Shown one piece after another: positions 8,832-15,997 of a DNA stretch of 64,000 nucleotides. Origin of the DNA: Candidatus Ruthturnera sp. Tsphm01. GTDB taxonomy: Bacteria; Pseudomonadota; Gammaproteobacteria; PS1; Pseudothioglobaceae. The notes beneath the pieces were generated by a model. It saw nothing but the letters and a program-made list of their open reading frames with translations, was not told the origin of the DNA and did not search any database. The stretch spans positions 439,639-503,638 of the forward strand of contig CP125320.1 in the NCBI GenBank assembly GCA_030142985.1, in the 5' to 3' direction. Both the position numbers and the translations under genes were made by a program. Within the stretch, counting starts at the first letter, position 1. Each line of letters opens with the position of its first letter.

Positions 8832-9266
8832 ATGAGAATACTGACTTTAATATGTTTGTTATCATTAGAAGTTTTTGCTGATTTTACGACACTTTCAACT
8901 AAGCAGGTGCAAGAAAAAATAGCTAGAGGGGTGGTTATTATTGATGTTCGTAGACAAGATGAAGTTGATAAATATGGCATGATACCTAGTGCACATAAGC
9001 TAACATTTTTTGACAACAAGGGTAATTACAATGTGCAAAAATGGCTAAACAATTTGTCTGGTCTTATTAAAACCAAAGATACACCATTTATTTTAGTTTG
9101 TGCTTACGCCAACCGCACTAAAATTATTGGTAGGTTTTTAAACGCTAAGACAGATTATCGACATATTTTTGAATTGGGTAGTGGTATTAATAATGGCTGG
9201 ATTGATAAAGGATTAAGCACTACTAAAGCGCTGGCAGGGTTAAAAGAACCTTGGTGGAAATTTTGA
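8832..9266 (+). CDS. Exported single-domain rhodanese-like protein
   Basis: This 144-aa protein begins with a short Sec signal peptide (MRILTLICLLSLEVFA). A rhodanese domain follows, with IIDVRRQDEVDKYGMIPSA and the active-site loop CAYANRT (Cys90). Rhodaneses carry sulfane sulfur as a Cys persulfide; a periplasmic one in a sulfur oxidiser could move sulfur between sulfide-oxidising enzymes. The substrate is not known. It overlaps no neighbour, is probably in an operon with the 45-aa ORF, and is followed by decayed genes. Confidence 0.85.
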   Translation: MRILTLICLLSLEVFADFTTLSTKQVQEKIARGVVIIDVRRQDEVDKYGMIPSAHKLTFFDNKGNYNVQKWLNNLSGLIKTKDTPFILVCAYANRTKIIGRFLNAKTDYRHIFELGSGINNGWIDKGLSTTKALAGLKEPWWKF

Positions 9267-9297
9267 TAATAGCACCCAGTAGTGTTGGCATAGAATT

Positions 9298-9571
9298 AAG
9301 GCACCAATACTTGGAAAAATTTGTTATTATTTAAATGTCATTAATGGTGAGCGTATAGCCAAGATTCATCTAGTAGGGCATACGATAAATACTTATGAGA
9401 AAGGCGATATTTATATTGATGACCACGGCTCTAAAGTGAGTGAGCAGGTGTGTGACTTGTGCCAAAAAAACTATTCAAAAATTTGGTCAAAAATCCACCT
9501 TAATTGAGTAAGATTATAACATTCCAGATTTATCAGTTTTATTGAGTGAAGCACAAAAAATACTCAATACT
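9298..9571 (+). pseudogene. DUF692 (multinuclear non-heme iron oxidase, BufB/MbnB-like) C-terminal relic
   Basis: The frame reads AKIHLVGHTINTYEKGDIYI, DDHGSKVSEQV, then after a frameshift at the A-run near 9466 continues QKFGQKSTLIE, a stop, DYNIPDLSVLLSEAQKIL. This matches the C-terminal third of DUF692 proteins (HLAGH..., HG..V...V..LY, T.IEWD..IP....LL.EA). The family oxidatively modifies Cys residues in small RiPP precursors such as bufferins and methanobactin. The N-terminal two thirds are gone and two lesions disrupt the rest. The DUF2063 relic follows directly, the usual family gene order. Confidence 0.7.
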
Positions 9572-9779
9572 TAAAACCATCCAAACCACTTTCTCTAGTG
9601 ATATTGTTAATCATCAAGCGCAAGGTGATTATTTTTCACAAGATGATTTCAGTGTTGCTAAGTTAATTCATATTTATCGCAATCATTACACGCTGAGTTT
9701 AATTGATGCACTTAAGTCAAGTTATAGTTGCGCGCTGTGTTTAGTAGGCATTTTCTCAAGTTATTTTCTTAATTTTTAA
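9546..9779 (+). pseudogene. DUF2063 (BufC/HvfC-like) N-terminal relic
   Basis: The ORF reads KTIQTTFSSDIV, GDYFSQDDFSVAKLIHIYRN and HYTLSLIDALKSSYSCAL. It matches the N-terminal DNA-binding-like domain of DUF2063 proteins (IYRNNY..SL.DAL...YP...LVG). It then goes out of frame and ends 30 bp before an IS3-family element. DUF2063 proteins are partner proteins of DUF692 enzymes in RiPP maturation. It overlaps the DUF692 relic by 26 bp, as in intact operons. Confidence 0.7.
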
Positions 9780-9859
9780 AAAGGCTTTGAGTTTTGTAGA
9801 CCTTGTCCATATGTAATCCTCCCATTTTTAACCACTGCTAAAAATAGAATTTCCGTTGT

Positions 9860-10657
9860 TTAAATAGCCTCAAGTAGCTTTCTTGGTGGAATACTACCAA
9901 TCGAACTATAAGGTCGTTCGTTATTATATACCCACATCCATTGTGTTGCTAACGATTGAGCGTGCTCAATCGAATCAAAAATATGCATATTCAACCATTC
10001 GTTTCTTGCTGTTCTGTTAAATCTTTCTATATAGGCATTTTGGGTTGGTTTGCCTGGTTGTATATACATAAGCTCAATATCCATTGCTTGTGCCCATTCT
10101 CTGAGTATATGAGATATATATTCTGGACCATTATCACATCTGATGGCTTTGGGTTTGCTACGCCATTGAATAAGTTGCTCTAATGATTGAATCACTCGTT
10201 GTGCTGGTAATGAGTGGTCTATTTCAATGCTTAGACACTCTCTGTTGTAATCATCAATCACATTAAAGGTTCTAATTTTTCTACCTGTATTTAAAGAGTC
10301 TGACATAAAATCCATTGACCAAATTTGATTGATTGTCATTGGTACGCTTAAAGCTTGTGGCTTATCGCGTTTGATTCTTCTTCTAGGCTTAATCCTAAGA
10401 TTGAGTTCTAGTTGCCTGTAAATACGATACACACGCTTGTGATTCCACCTAAAACCTTTTATGTTACGTAAATACATAAAGCACAATCCAAATCCCCATT
10501 GCTTGTGTGTTGTGGTTAATCGCAATAACCAATCAGCAATTAGCTCATTCTCGGATGATAACTTTGGCTCGTACCGATAACATGTCTCGCTGATCTTAAA
10601 AGCCTGGCAAGCTAATCGTGCTGTTACTCTGTGTTTATTGATACTCTGCTTGACCAT
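9860..10657 (-). CDS. IS3-family transposase OrfB (group A, copy 1)
   Basis: 265 aa, retroviral-integrase-fold DDE transposase. Catalytic residues are D116 (SMDFM), D175 (RCDNGPEY) and E211 (NAYIERFNR). It differs from copies 2 and 3 only near the C-terminus (RPYSSIGSIPP instead of RPHSSIGGIPP). It is probably made as an OrfAB fusion by -1 frameshifting at AAAAAAG (minus strand, 10690-10684), followed by a stem-loop made by GACCATCTT and its complement just before the orfB ATG. The upstream promoter side is separated by the nested group B element, so expression of this copy is doubtful. Confidence 0.9.
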   Translation of the reverse strand: MVKQSINKHRVTARLACQAFKISETCYRYEPKLSSENELIADWLLRLTTTHKQWGFGLCFMYLRNIKGFRWNHKRVYRIYRQLELNLRIKPRRRIKRDKPQALSVPMTINQIWSMDFMSDSLNTGRKIRTFNVIDDYNRECLSIEIDHSLPAQRVIQSLEQLIQWRSKPKAIRCDNGPEYISHILREWAQAMDIELMYIQPGKPTQNAYIERFNRTARNEWLNMHIFDSIEHAQSLATQWMWVYNNERPYSSIGSIPPRKLLEAI

Positions 10658-10677
10658 CTTCTTACGTAAAGATGGTC

Positions 10678-10944
10678 TTAAAACTTTTTTGTTAATGCCT
10701 CTTGTACAATCATTGCCTTTAAGCGCTCATCGGCGTACATCTTCTTAAGCCTTGTATTCTCTGCTTCAAGTTCTTTAAGTCTAGTTATCATTGATGTATC
10801 CATGCCGCCATATTTAGCACGCCATTTATAAAAAGTGGCACTGCTCATACTGTGCTCTCTGCATAGTTCAGATACTGGCGTACCTGCTTGTGCTTGATTA
10901 AGAATTTGCATGATTTGTGAATCTGATTTACGTGTTGTTTTCAT
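10678..10944 (-). CDS. IS3-family transposase OrfA (group A, copy 1)
   Basis: 88 aa. Helix-turn-helix (SDSQIMQILNQAQAGTPVSE, then LCREHSMSSATFYKWRAKYG) followed by a leucine-zipper-like stretch LKELEAENTRLKKMYADERL, as in IS407-type OrfA. The ATG at 10944 was chosen because copy 3 has the same start; the frame is artificially open into the group B insertion. The nested element lies 3 bp upstream of this ATG and cuts off its native ribosome binding site. Confidence 0.9.
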   Translation of the reverse strand: MKTTRKSDSQIMQILNQAQAGTPVSELCREHSMSSATFYKWRAKYGGMDTSMITRLKELEAENTRLKKMYADERLKAMIVQEALTKKF

Positions 10945-11017
10945 TTTGTAATACCCCCAAAAAACCACACCATTCTAAAGTAGAAAATTCTATAATAAAA
11001 AACAAGGAGTTTTCACA

Positions 11018-11284
11018 ATGAAAAAATCAAGATACACAGACACACAAATAGTCAATATACTTAAACAAAACCAAGCAGGAGAATCTGTTGCCAACCTATG
11101 CCGTGAATACGGCATGAGCCAGGCTACATTCTACAAGTGGCGCTCCAAATATGGTGATGCAGATGTTAATATTGTTAAAAGACTTAAAGAGCTAGAAGCA
11201 GAGAATTCAAGACTCAAAAAGATGTACGCAGATGAACGCTTAATGTCTCAAATCAGATTAGAGGCACTTGAGGGAAAGCTCTAA
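11018..11284 (+). CDS. IS3-family transposase OrfA (group B)
   Basis: 88 aa, beginning MKKSRYTDTQIVNILKQNQA. A helix-turn-helix (SVANLCREYGMSQATFYKW) is followed by the coiled-coil region RLKELEAENSRLKKMYADER. An AAGGAG ribosome binding site is 7-8 bp upstream of the ATG. It ends EALEGKL at the TAA beside the frameshift signal. It binds the IS ends and provides the N-terminus of the OrfAB transposase. Confidence 0.92.
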   Translation: MKKSRYTDTQIVNILKQNQAGESVANLCREYGMSQATFYKWRSKYGDADVNIVKRLKELEAENSRLKKMYADERLMSQIRLEALEGKL

Positions 11285-11311
11285 CGCCATCTTCTCGTAA
11301 GAAGATGGCGA
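11272..11311 (+). promoter_or_regulatory. Predicted -1 frameshift signal between orfA and orfB (group B)
   Basis: GGGAAAG at 11272-11278 is in the correct phase (G GGA AAG). Four bases after the orfA stop begins a 10-bp stem-loop, CGCCATCTTC-TCGTAA-GAAGATGGCG (from 11285). Slipping back one base leads through ALTPSSRKK directly into orfB. The same hairpin covers the orfB ATG, so it could also repress independent orfB initiation. Confidence 0.75.
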
Positions 11312-12099
11312 ATAATCTCAAAAATAAGCGTCAAGTCTCAGTTGGTTTTGCTTGCACTTGTTTTAATATCAGTAAAAGTACTTATTACTATCAGCCAAAA
11401 TTAAGTGATGACAATATCCTAATTTCGGATTATTTACTACGTTTAACCGCAACGCATAAGCGTTGGGGCTTCAAGCTGTGTTATTTGTATCTGCGTAATG
11501 TCAAAGGCTACAAATTTAACCATAAGCGAGTCTATCGCATCTATCGTGAACTAGAACTAAATCTAAGAATCAAACCAAGGAGAAGAATTAAAAGAGACAA
11601 GCCCGAAGCGCTCAGTGTAGCAACAGGCATTAACCAAACCTGGTCAATGGACTTCATGACAGATTCACTAACAGATGGCAGAAGCATTAGAACCTTTAAT
11701 GTAGTAGACGACTACAATCGAGAAGGGTTAAATATTGATGTCGATCTATCACTGCCAGCAAGACGGGTTATTCAATCGCTAGAGCGTTTAATCCAATGGC
11801 GTGGCAAGCCTAAAACCATCAGATGTGATAATGGTCCAGAATACATTAGCCAAGCTTTGCGAGATTGGGCACAAGGGCGCGATATTAAGCTAAGATACAT
11901 CCAACCAGGTAAACCAACTCAAAATGCCTATGTTGAGAGATTTAATCGCACAGTAAGGCAAGAGTGCTTGGATCTTCATTTATTTGACTCAGTTGAGTCA
12001 GCACAAGATGCAACCACACAATGGCTTTGGGTTTATAACAACGAGCGACCACATTTTGCACTAGGTGGCATTCCACCTAGGCAAAAGTTGGCTTCGTAA
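11305..12099 (+). CDS. IS3-family transposase OrfB (group B)
   Basis: 264 aa DDE transposase with D116 (SMDFM), D175 (RCDNGPEY) and E211 (NAYVERFNR). It is clearly homologous to group A OrfB but diverged along its length. The ATG lies inside the conserved hairpin. The copy appears intact and, with perfect ends and target duplication, may be recently active. Relics of the same group are at 1660-1925 and 12436-12615. Confidence 0.93.
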   Translation: MANNLKNKRQVSVGFACTCFNISKSTYYYQPKLSDDNILISDYLLRLTATHKRWGFKLCYLYLRNVKGYKFNHKRVYRIYRELELNLRIKPRRRIKRDKPEALSVATGINQTWSMDFMTDSLTDGRSIRTFNVVDDYNREGLNIDVDLSLPARRVIQSLERLIQWRGKPKTIRCDNGPEYISQALRDWAQGRDIKLRYIQPGKPTQNAYVERFNRTVRQECLDLHLFDSVESAQDATTQWLWVYNNERPHFALGGIPPRQKLAS

Positions 12100-12150
12100 G
12101 GATAGTAAAATAATGATTGGCTCTACGAAATTTAACAAACCCAATATCAA

Positions 12151-12185
12151 CTGTCAAGGGACGCTAACGCTCAAGCCCTTGACAG
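12151..12185 (+). other. Hairpin in the group B tail
   Basis: CTGTCAAGGG (12151-12160) and CCCTTGACAG (12176-12185) form a perfect 10-bp stem with a 15-nt loop. It lies between the orfB stop and the right end of the element. It is not followed by a T-run, so it is not a classical terminator. Confidence 0.7.
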
Positions 12186-12364
12186 CTGACACTGGATTTG
12201 TTGGTATAATGGATCAGCCAATCAGGGCTAAAAATGACTGTAAACAGTCGAGATTCTACTTAAAAGTTGTGTGGGGAATGGGGGTATTACAATTTGAATC
12301 TCCTTATGTTTTGATTATAAGAAAATTCTACTTTTATTGGGTGTTAATTTTTGGGAGGATTACA

Positions 12365-12434
12365 CTATAGGGAAACGATCAACCTCTATGATAGCTCCTG
12401 AGTCAATATTGTCGTCAATATGATGACAAGCAAA
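12365..12434 (-). pseudogene. Formyltransferase-like scrap
   Basis: The minus strand encodes CHHIDDNIDSGAIIEVDRFP, resembling the H-x-(V/I)-D-x-x-I-D-x-G-x-I-I stretch of formyltransferases (methionyl-tRNA or nucleotide-sugar type). It is about 24 codons between two IS sequences. The preceding GFA may come from either the IS or the formyltransferase. Nothing else of this gene is in the window. Confidence 0.4.
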
Positions 12435-12435
12435 A

Positions 12436-12615
12436 CCAACTGAGACTTGACACTTATTTTTGAGCTTACTCGCCATCTTCTTACGAGAAGATGGCGTTAA
12501 AACTTTCCCTCAAGTGCTTCCAATCTGATTTGAGACATTAAGCGCTCATTTGCGTACATTTTTTTAAGCCTTGAATTCTCTGCTTCTAGCTCTTTAAGTC
12601 TTAACATCTGCATCC
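12436..12615 (-). pseudogene. IS3 group B relic (orfA 3' end, hairpin, orfB 5' end)
   Basis: The minus strand reads RLKELEAENSRLKKMYANER, LMSQIRLEALEGKF, the CGCCATCTTCTCGTAAGAAG hairpin, then ASKLKNKCQVSVGFA. This corresponds to the orfA/orfB junction of the intact group B element. Both ends of the element are missing. Confidence 0.85.
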
Positions 12616-12616
12616 C

Positions 12617-12698
12617 TTTTGATATTTTTAAAGTTGTTTTTAGATGGGTGTTATTTTACTAGATTGTTGGGTTTTTAGTTGATTTATGCAAAGGTCTC
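12617..12698 (-). mobile_element. IS5-family (group C) left-end relic
   Basis: The inverse of GAGACCTTTGCATAAATCAA, followed by the ~80-bp leader region of the element at 42352, near-identical. The transposase is absent. It lies directly beside the group B relic. Confidence 0.85.
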
Positions 12699-12782
12699 AT
12701 TTAAATAATCTAAAAGAAACTTGCAATCAAAAATAGTGATGGTATAACGGTAATTCTTGACTATTTAAACAGGAGATTTAGT

Positions 12783-13010
12783 GTGAGGAAATTAGCGATA
12801 TTGTTCGGATTTTTTTTAAGTTTTAACGCTTCTGCTGATGCAAAAGACGGAGTTAAGCCACTAAATGCTAATCCCACAGAAGCACAAATACAAGTCATTC
12901 GTGATGCCGCAAAAGACTCTTGCGATAACAAAGAAGATGATGAGCGTGAAGAGTGTGTCATGGATTATTTTGCAAATCACAATTTGGAGGAAGAGCCTAG
13001 TTGCGATTAA
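12783..13010 (+). CDS. Small exported acidic Cys-containing protein (75 aa)
   Basis: GTG start preceded by AGGAG at about 8 bp. A clear signal peptide (MRKLAILFGFFLSFNASA, cleavage after ASA) precedes a ~57-aa mature chain rich in Asp/Glu (NKEDDEREECVMDYF, ending EEEPSCD) with three Cys. It was not recognised as a known family. Probable periplasmic location. It is followed by a second exported rhodanese; a role in sulfur or redox handling would be only a guess from that position. Confidence 0.65.
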   Translation: MRKLAILFGFFLSFNASADAKDGVKPLNANPTEAQIQVIRDAAKDSCDNKEDDEREECVMDYFANHNLEEEPSCD

Positions 13011-13106
13011 TCATAAGAATTTTTAGTTTTCGCCCATTTGGAATGGGGTTGCAAATAAAAAAACTCAATAAAGAATTATTTTTTTTATAATAAAGAGGAT
13101 AGAGGT

Positions 13107-13733
13107 ATGAAGCTTAAAACATTAGTAATTAGCGCTGCATCAGTGGCATTTTTAGCATCAACAGTAGTCAGTGCCAAACCAGTTGGCATTGTAAAAGGCG
13201 TGATGGAAATTGCAGGTATTTCACGTAATCAAAATAATAAGGCAACCATTGACCCTGCGTTTACAAAAACGTCTCGTCCTTGTCCGCCATTTTGCATTCA
13301 GCCAACGCATCCATTTGCGCCTGCTACTGTTGAAACAGTGACAGAGTTAGATGTTATCCATGCAGCACTTGATGTTGCTAATGGCTATAAGAGTGTATTA
13401 ATAGTTGATGCACGTACACCAGGCTGGGTTAAAAAAGGCACCATCCCACATTCAATTAACGTTCCATTTACTAAATTGAACTCTAAAGCATTGGCAAAAG
13501 ATCCTATTGCTGTTGTTGAGTTAATGGTCGATACTTTTGGTGTTAAGGATATGGATGGCGTATTGAACTACGATAATGCTAAGACTTTATACTTGTTCTG
13601 TAATGGCTCATGGTGTGGACAATCTCCAGCATCAATTAAGGCATTACTAACAATGGGTTACCCTGAGAGCAAGATTAAGTACTACCGTGGTGGTATGAAT
13701 GCTTGGAAGTCTTTAGGCTTAACAACTAAATAA
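13107..13733 (+). CDS. Exported rhodanese-like sulfurtransferase
   Basis: 208 aa. Signal peptide to about residue 23 (SAASVAFLASTVVSA). A ~55-residue linker follows with a CPPFC pair (59-63), then a rhodanese domain from about residue 75 with VLIVDARTPGWVKKGTIPHS and the active-site loop CNGSWCGQS (Cys165, Cys170). This two-Cys loop departs from the classical CxxGxR form. GAGGATAGAGG precedes the ATG. It is probably periplasmic and may transfer sulfane sulfur. Downstream sel1 and DUF3530 genes follow closely, but a strong terminator sits between. Confidence 0.85.
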   Translation: MKLKTLVISAASVAFLASTVVSAKPVGIVKGVMEIAGISRNQNNKATIDPAFTKTSRPCPPFCIQPTHPFAPATVETVTELDVIHAALDVANGYKSVLIVDARTPGWVKKGTIPHSINVPFTKLNSKALAKDPIAVVELMVDTFGVKDMDGVLNYDNAKTLYLFCNGSWCGQSPASIKALLTMGYPESKIKYYRGGMNAWKSLGLTTK

Positions 13734-13751
13734 TTGATTGTCATTCGTTTC

Positions 13752-13786
13752 AAAAAAAGGAGTGTTAATGGCACTCCTTTTTTTTA
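13752..13786 (+). terminator. Intrinsic terminator overlapping the next gene's start
   Basis: AAAAAAAGGAGTG, a 7-nt loop TTAATGG, then CACTCCTTTTTTTT: a 13-bp stem with a T-run on the right. The left arm contains the GGAG ribosome binding site and the loop contains the ATG (13768) of the Sel1 gene. It can both end the rhodanese transcript and occlude translation of the next gene. Confidence 0.8.
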
Positions 13787-14280
13787 TCCTAGGTTTGTCT
13801 TTTGCTGGGGTTCAAACTGCACCTAATCGCTGGTATCAAATTGGCTATAACTATTCGCTTCAAGGTCGCAATGAAGATGCTTTTAATTGGATGTTACGTG
13901 CTGCCCAAATAAATCATGCTACCGCCCAAAACAATATTGGATTGAGTTATTTGCATGGACTTGGTGTTGAAAAAGACAACGTCAAAGCATTTATTTGGTT
14001 TAAGCGATCCGCGGAACAAGGTTTGTCTTATGCTCAAAGTGAGCTTGCTATGCTTTATTATCAAGGCAAGGGTGTTAAGGAAAATATACAAAAGGCGTAT
14101 GATTGGTGGTTAATTGCAGCCAAACAAGAAAACGAGTATGCACAATTTAACCTTGCCTCATTATTGTTAGAAAAAAACAAAGTTAAACAAGCGTATTATT
14201 GGTTTAATCAAGCAGTTAAGAATAGCCATCCTGACGCTCAAGGGGCGTTGAAAAAATTAGGAGAGACATATGTTGAGTAA
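13768..14280 (+). CDS. Exported Sel1-repeat protein
   Basis: 170 aa from ATG 13768 (GGAG 6-8 bp upstream); a TTG at 13738 in frame lacks support. An N-terminal hydrophobic leader (MALLFFILGLSFAGVQTA) precedes about four Sel1-type TPR-like repeats of 36 residues, such as ATAQNNIGLSYLHGLGVEKD, NVKAFIWFKRSAEQG and AQSELAMLYYQGKGVKEN. Sel1 proteins act as scaffolds for protein contacts; the partner is unknown. Its start lies inside a terminator hairpin. Its stop overlaps the DUF3530 gene by 11 bp, so the two are coupled. Confidence 0.85.
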   Translation: MALLFFILGLSFAGVQTAPNRWYQIGYNYSLQGRNEDAFNWMLRAAQINHATAQNNIGLSYLHGLGVEKDNVKAFIWFKRSAEQGLSYAQSELAMLYYQGKGVKENIQKAYDWWLIAAKQENEYAQFNLASLLLEKNKVKQAYYWFNQAVKNSHPDAQGALKKLGETYVE

Positions 14281-15145
14281 ACATTTATTGGTTTTAATTG
14301 TGTTATTTTCTCAGATGAGCATTGCGTTCATTCCAAATATACCGCAATTACCAGAATTACCGATGTTTGGTGGTTTTAACCCAAATCAACTCAGAAGAGA
14401 TTTTAATAAATTTGTGGGTGTAAAACCTGATTATGTGCGTGAAAATCGCATTATTGCCGAAATTGAAGATGCTGTCTTAGATGGAGATGTTGAATATTTA
14501 ACCTTGAATAATAAACGACAAGTTTTTAGTATTTATATGCAAAGTGAGCTAGATAAATCTAAGGGCGGAATTATTATTTTGCATAATCGTGGGCAGCACG
14601 CTAATTGGAACGATACAATTAAACCACTTAGAGTTGGATTAGCAGAAAAAGGTTGGGACACTTTATCACTACAAATGCCAGTGTTAGGCAAACAAGCAAA
14701 ATATTATGATTATGTTCCTATTTTTCCATATGCACATGAGCGCATAGAGGTAGCGATTAATTTTTATAAACAGCGTGGTATTGATAATATTATTTTAATA
14801 GGGCATGGCTGCGGTTCGCATATGTCAATGAGTTATATTGATAGGTTTGGTGATGCTAAATTTTCAGCTTATGTTGGTATTGGCATGGGCGCTACAGATT
14901 ATAAGCAAAAAATGGTTAGACCATTCCCGTTGGATAAAATGCATATTCCAGTATTAGATGTATTTGCTGAAAATGATTTTGCTGGTGTCATTCGTCTTGC
15001 AAGATTTAGAAAGGCTTTAATGGAGGCTGCTGGTAATACGCACAGTACACAATTAGTTATTGAAAATGCAGGCCATTATTATCAAACACCAAGCGCAGTT
15101 AAAAATCTAACCAATCAAGTGGGTATTTGGCTTGATAAGCTGTAA
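14270..15145 (+). CDS. DUF3530-family alpha/beta-hydrolase-like exported protein
   Basis: 291 aa with an N-terminal signal sequence (MLSKHLLVLIVLFSQMSIAF). The motif GIIILHNRGQHANWNDTIKP resembles the DUF3530 pattern (LLPxxGxHPdWPxxIxPLRxxL). The nucleophile elbow reads GHGCGS, with Cys where serine hydrolases have Ser. Asp in FAENDF and His in ENAGHYY could complete a triad. Family activity is not established. It overlaps the Sel1 gene by 11 bp. Confidence 0.75.
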   Translation: MLSKHLLVLIVLFSQMSIAFIPNIPQLPELPMFGGFNPNQLRRDFNKFVGVKPDYVRENRIIAEIEDAVLDGDVEYLTLNNKRQVFSIYMQSELDKSKGGIIILHNRGQHANWNDTIKPLRVGLAEKGWDTLSLQMPVLGKQAKYYDYVPIFPYAHERIEVAINFYKQRGIDNIILIGHGCGSHMSMSYIDRFGDAKFSAYVGIGMGATDYKQKMVRPFPLDKMHIPVLDVFAENDFAGVIRLARFRKALMEAAGNTHSTQLVIENAGHYYQTPSAVKNLTNQVGIWLDKL

Positions 15146-15211
15146 TTTTTTTTACCTAAAAGTTTTACAACAAACAAACCAAACTTCATTTTAAAATAAG
15201 ATGAGGTTTGT

Positions 15212-15997
15212 TTAGGATTGTAAATAATCTAATTCTTGCTGAGAAAAGTTAGCAAGCTTTCTAGCTTCAATATTAAAAGGCCCTCTAAGTTGATTGCCAA
15301 TGTGTTTTTTAACTAATTGGTCAAAGGTTTGTATTGGATCTAAAAAGCGCTGCTGGCAGAGAATGTGAAACCAATAATTGCCAATTTTTACATGATTAAT
15401 CTCATCAGCAAAAATAGTGTCTAAAATTTTTACCATGGTTTTGAAGTTTGAGTGTTTGAATTTTTTTTTAATATTAGGCGTAACATCCAATCCCCTAGCC
15501 CCAAGCGCTCTAGGCACTAATGCCATTCTTGCTAATACGTCATAGTCGGTATCTGTTGTCATTTTCCACAAGCCATTGTGTGTCTGAAAGTCACCATACT
15601 GATAACCAATTTTAATTAAATAATGATTAATCAGGTTAAAGTGTTGAGATTCTTCAAGCGCGACTTGTATCCAGTCTTGATAGAATTTATCTGGCATATT
15701 TTGGAATCGATAAACCGCATCAAGTGCTAAATTAATAGCATTAAATTCAATATGGCAAATGGCGTGAATGGTTTTAATAAGCCCCATGTCTGATTTATCT
15801 CGTTTAGGTACAGACTGAAATCTAACTAAAATGGGCTTTTCTGGCTTGCCAGGCGTGGATATGGATTGCTGATGAAAGTTTGATTGATAATTCAGAGTTT
15901 GGTTGTTTTTAAACTCACTTAACTCATTTACCAAATTTATTTTTTCATCAATTTCTGTGCTCATTAATGCTTGATAAGCCAGTTCAAAGACGTTCAT
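15212..15997 (-). CDS. DUF455 family ferritin-like protein
   Basis: 261 aa from the ATG at 15997 (MNVFELAYQALMS), preceded by GGGGG. The frame is open further but only as rluE overlap. Glu/His motifs typical of a ferritin-like di-metal fold are seen: HAICHIEFNAINLALDAVYR, ALEESQHFNLINHYL and DEINHVKIGNYWF. Family members resemble tRNA hydroxylase MiaE in fold, but the function of DUF455 is unsettled. Its start overlaps the end of rluE by 14 bp, so it is co-transcribed with rluE and ratA. Confidence 0.85.
   Translation of the reverse strand: MNVFELAYQALMSTEIDEKINLVNELSEFKNNQTLNYQSNFHQQSISTPGKPEKPILVRFQSVPKRDKSDMGLIKTIHAICHIEFNAINLALDAVYRFQNMPDKFYQDWIQVALEESQHFNLINHYLIKIGYQYGDFQTHNGLWKMTTDTDYDVLARMALVPRALGARGLDVTPNIKKKFKHSNFKTMVKILDTIFADEINHVKIGNYWFHILCQQRFLDPIQTFDQLVKKHIGNQLRGPFNIEARKLANFSQQELDYLQS

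Larger units (their letters stand above)
10947..12291 (+). mobile_element. IS3-family element, group B, intact and nested in group A
   Basis: The ends TGTAATACCCCCA (10947) and its inverse TGGGGGTATTACA (ending 12291) are perfect 13-bp inverted repeats. A 4-bp duplication ATTT flanks the element (10943-10946 and 12292-12295), as expected for the IS407 subgroup. Length is 1345 bp. It carries orfA and orfB on the plus strand and a ~190-bp non-coding tail with a strong hairpin. Confidence 0.95.
9812..12364 (-). mobile_element. IS3-family element, group A copy 1, interrupted by a group B element
   Basis: The left end TGTAATCCTCCCA is at 9812 and the right end TGGGAGGATTACA (its inverse) ends at 12364. 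The element carries orfA and orfB on the minus strand. Its right ~70 bp (12296-12364) are cut off from orfA by the group B element at 10947-12291. Removing B and one copy of its ATTT duplication restores the sequence seen in copies 2 and 3. The flanks of group A copy 1 (CATA left, CTAT right) show no target duplication, and the two sides belong to different broken genes, so the locus has rearranged. Confidence 0.92.

Noticed and set aside
9956-10183. 75-codon plus-strand ORF within IS3 group A, also in the other two copies
   Set aside because: Antisense of OrfB; repeated only because the IS is repeated.
12151-12185. Hairpin in the IS group B tail as another attC site
   Set aside because: It lacks the CTAAC/GTTAG outer arms and spacers, although GCTAACGC occurs in the loop.
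12065-12370. 101-codon ORF spanning the end of IS group B and the rest of group A
   Set aside because: Crosses the IS junction and starts inside orfB in another frame; no independent support.
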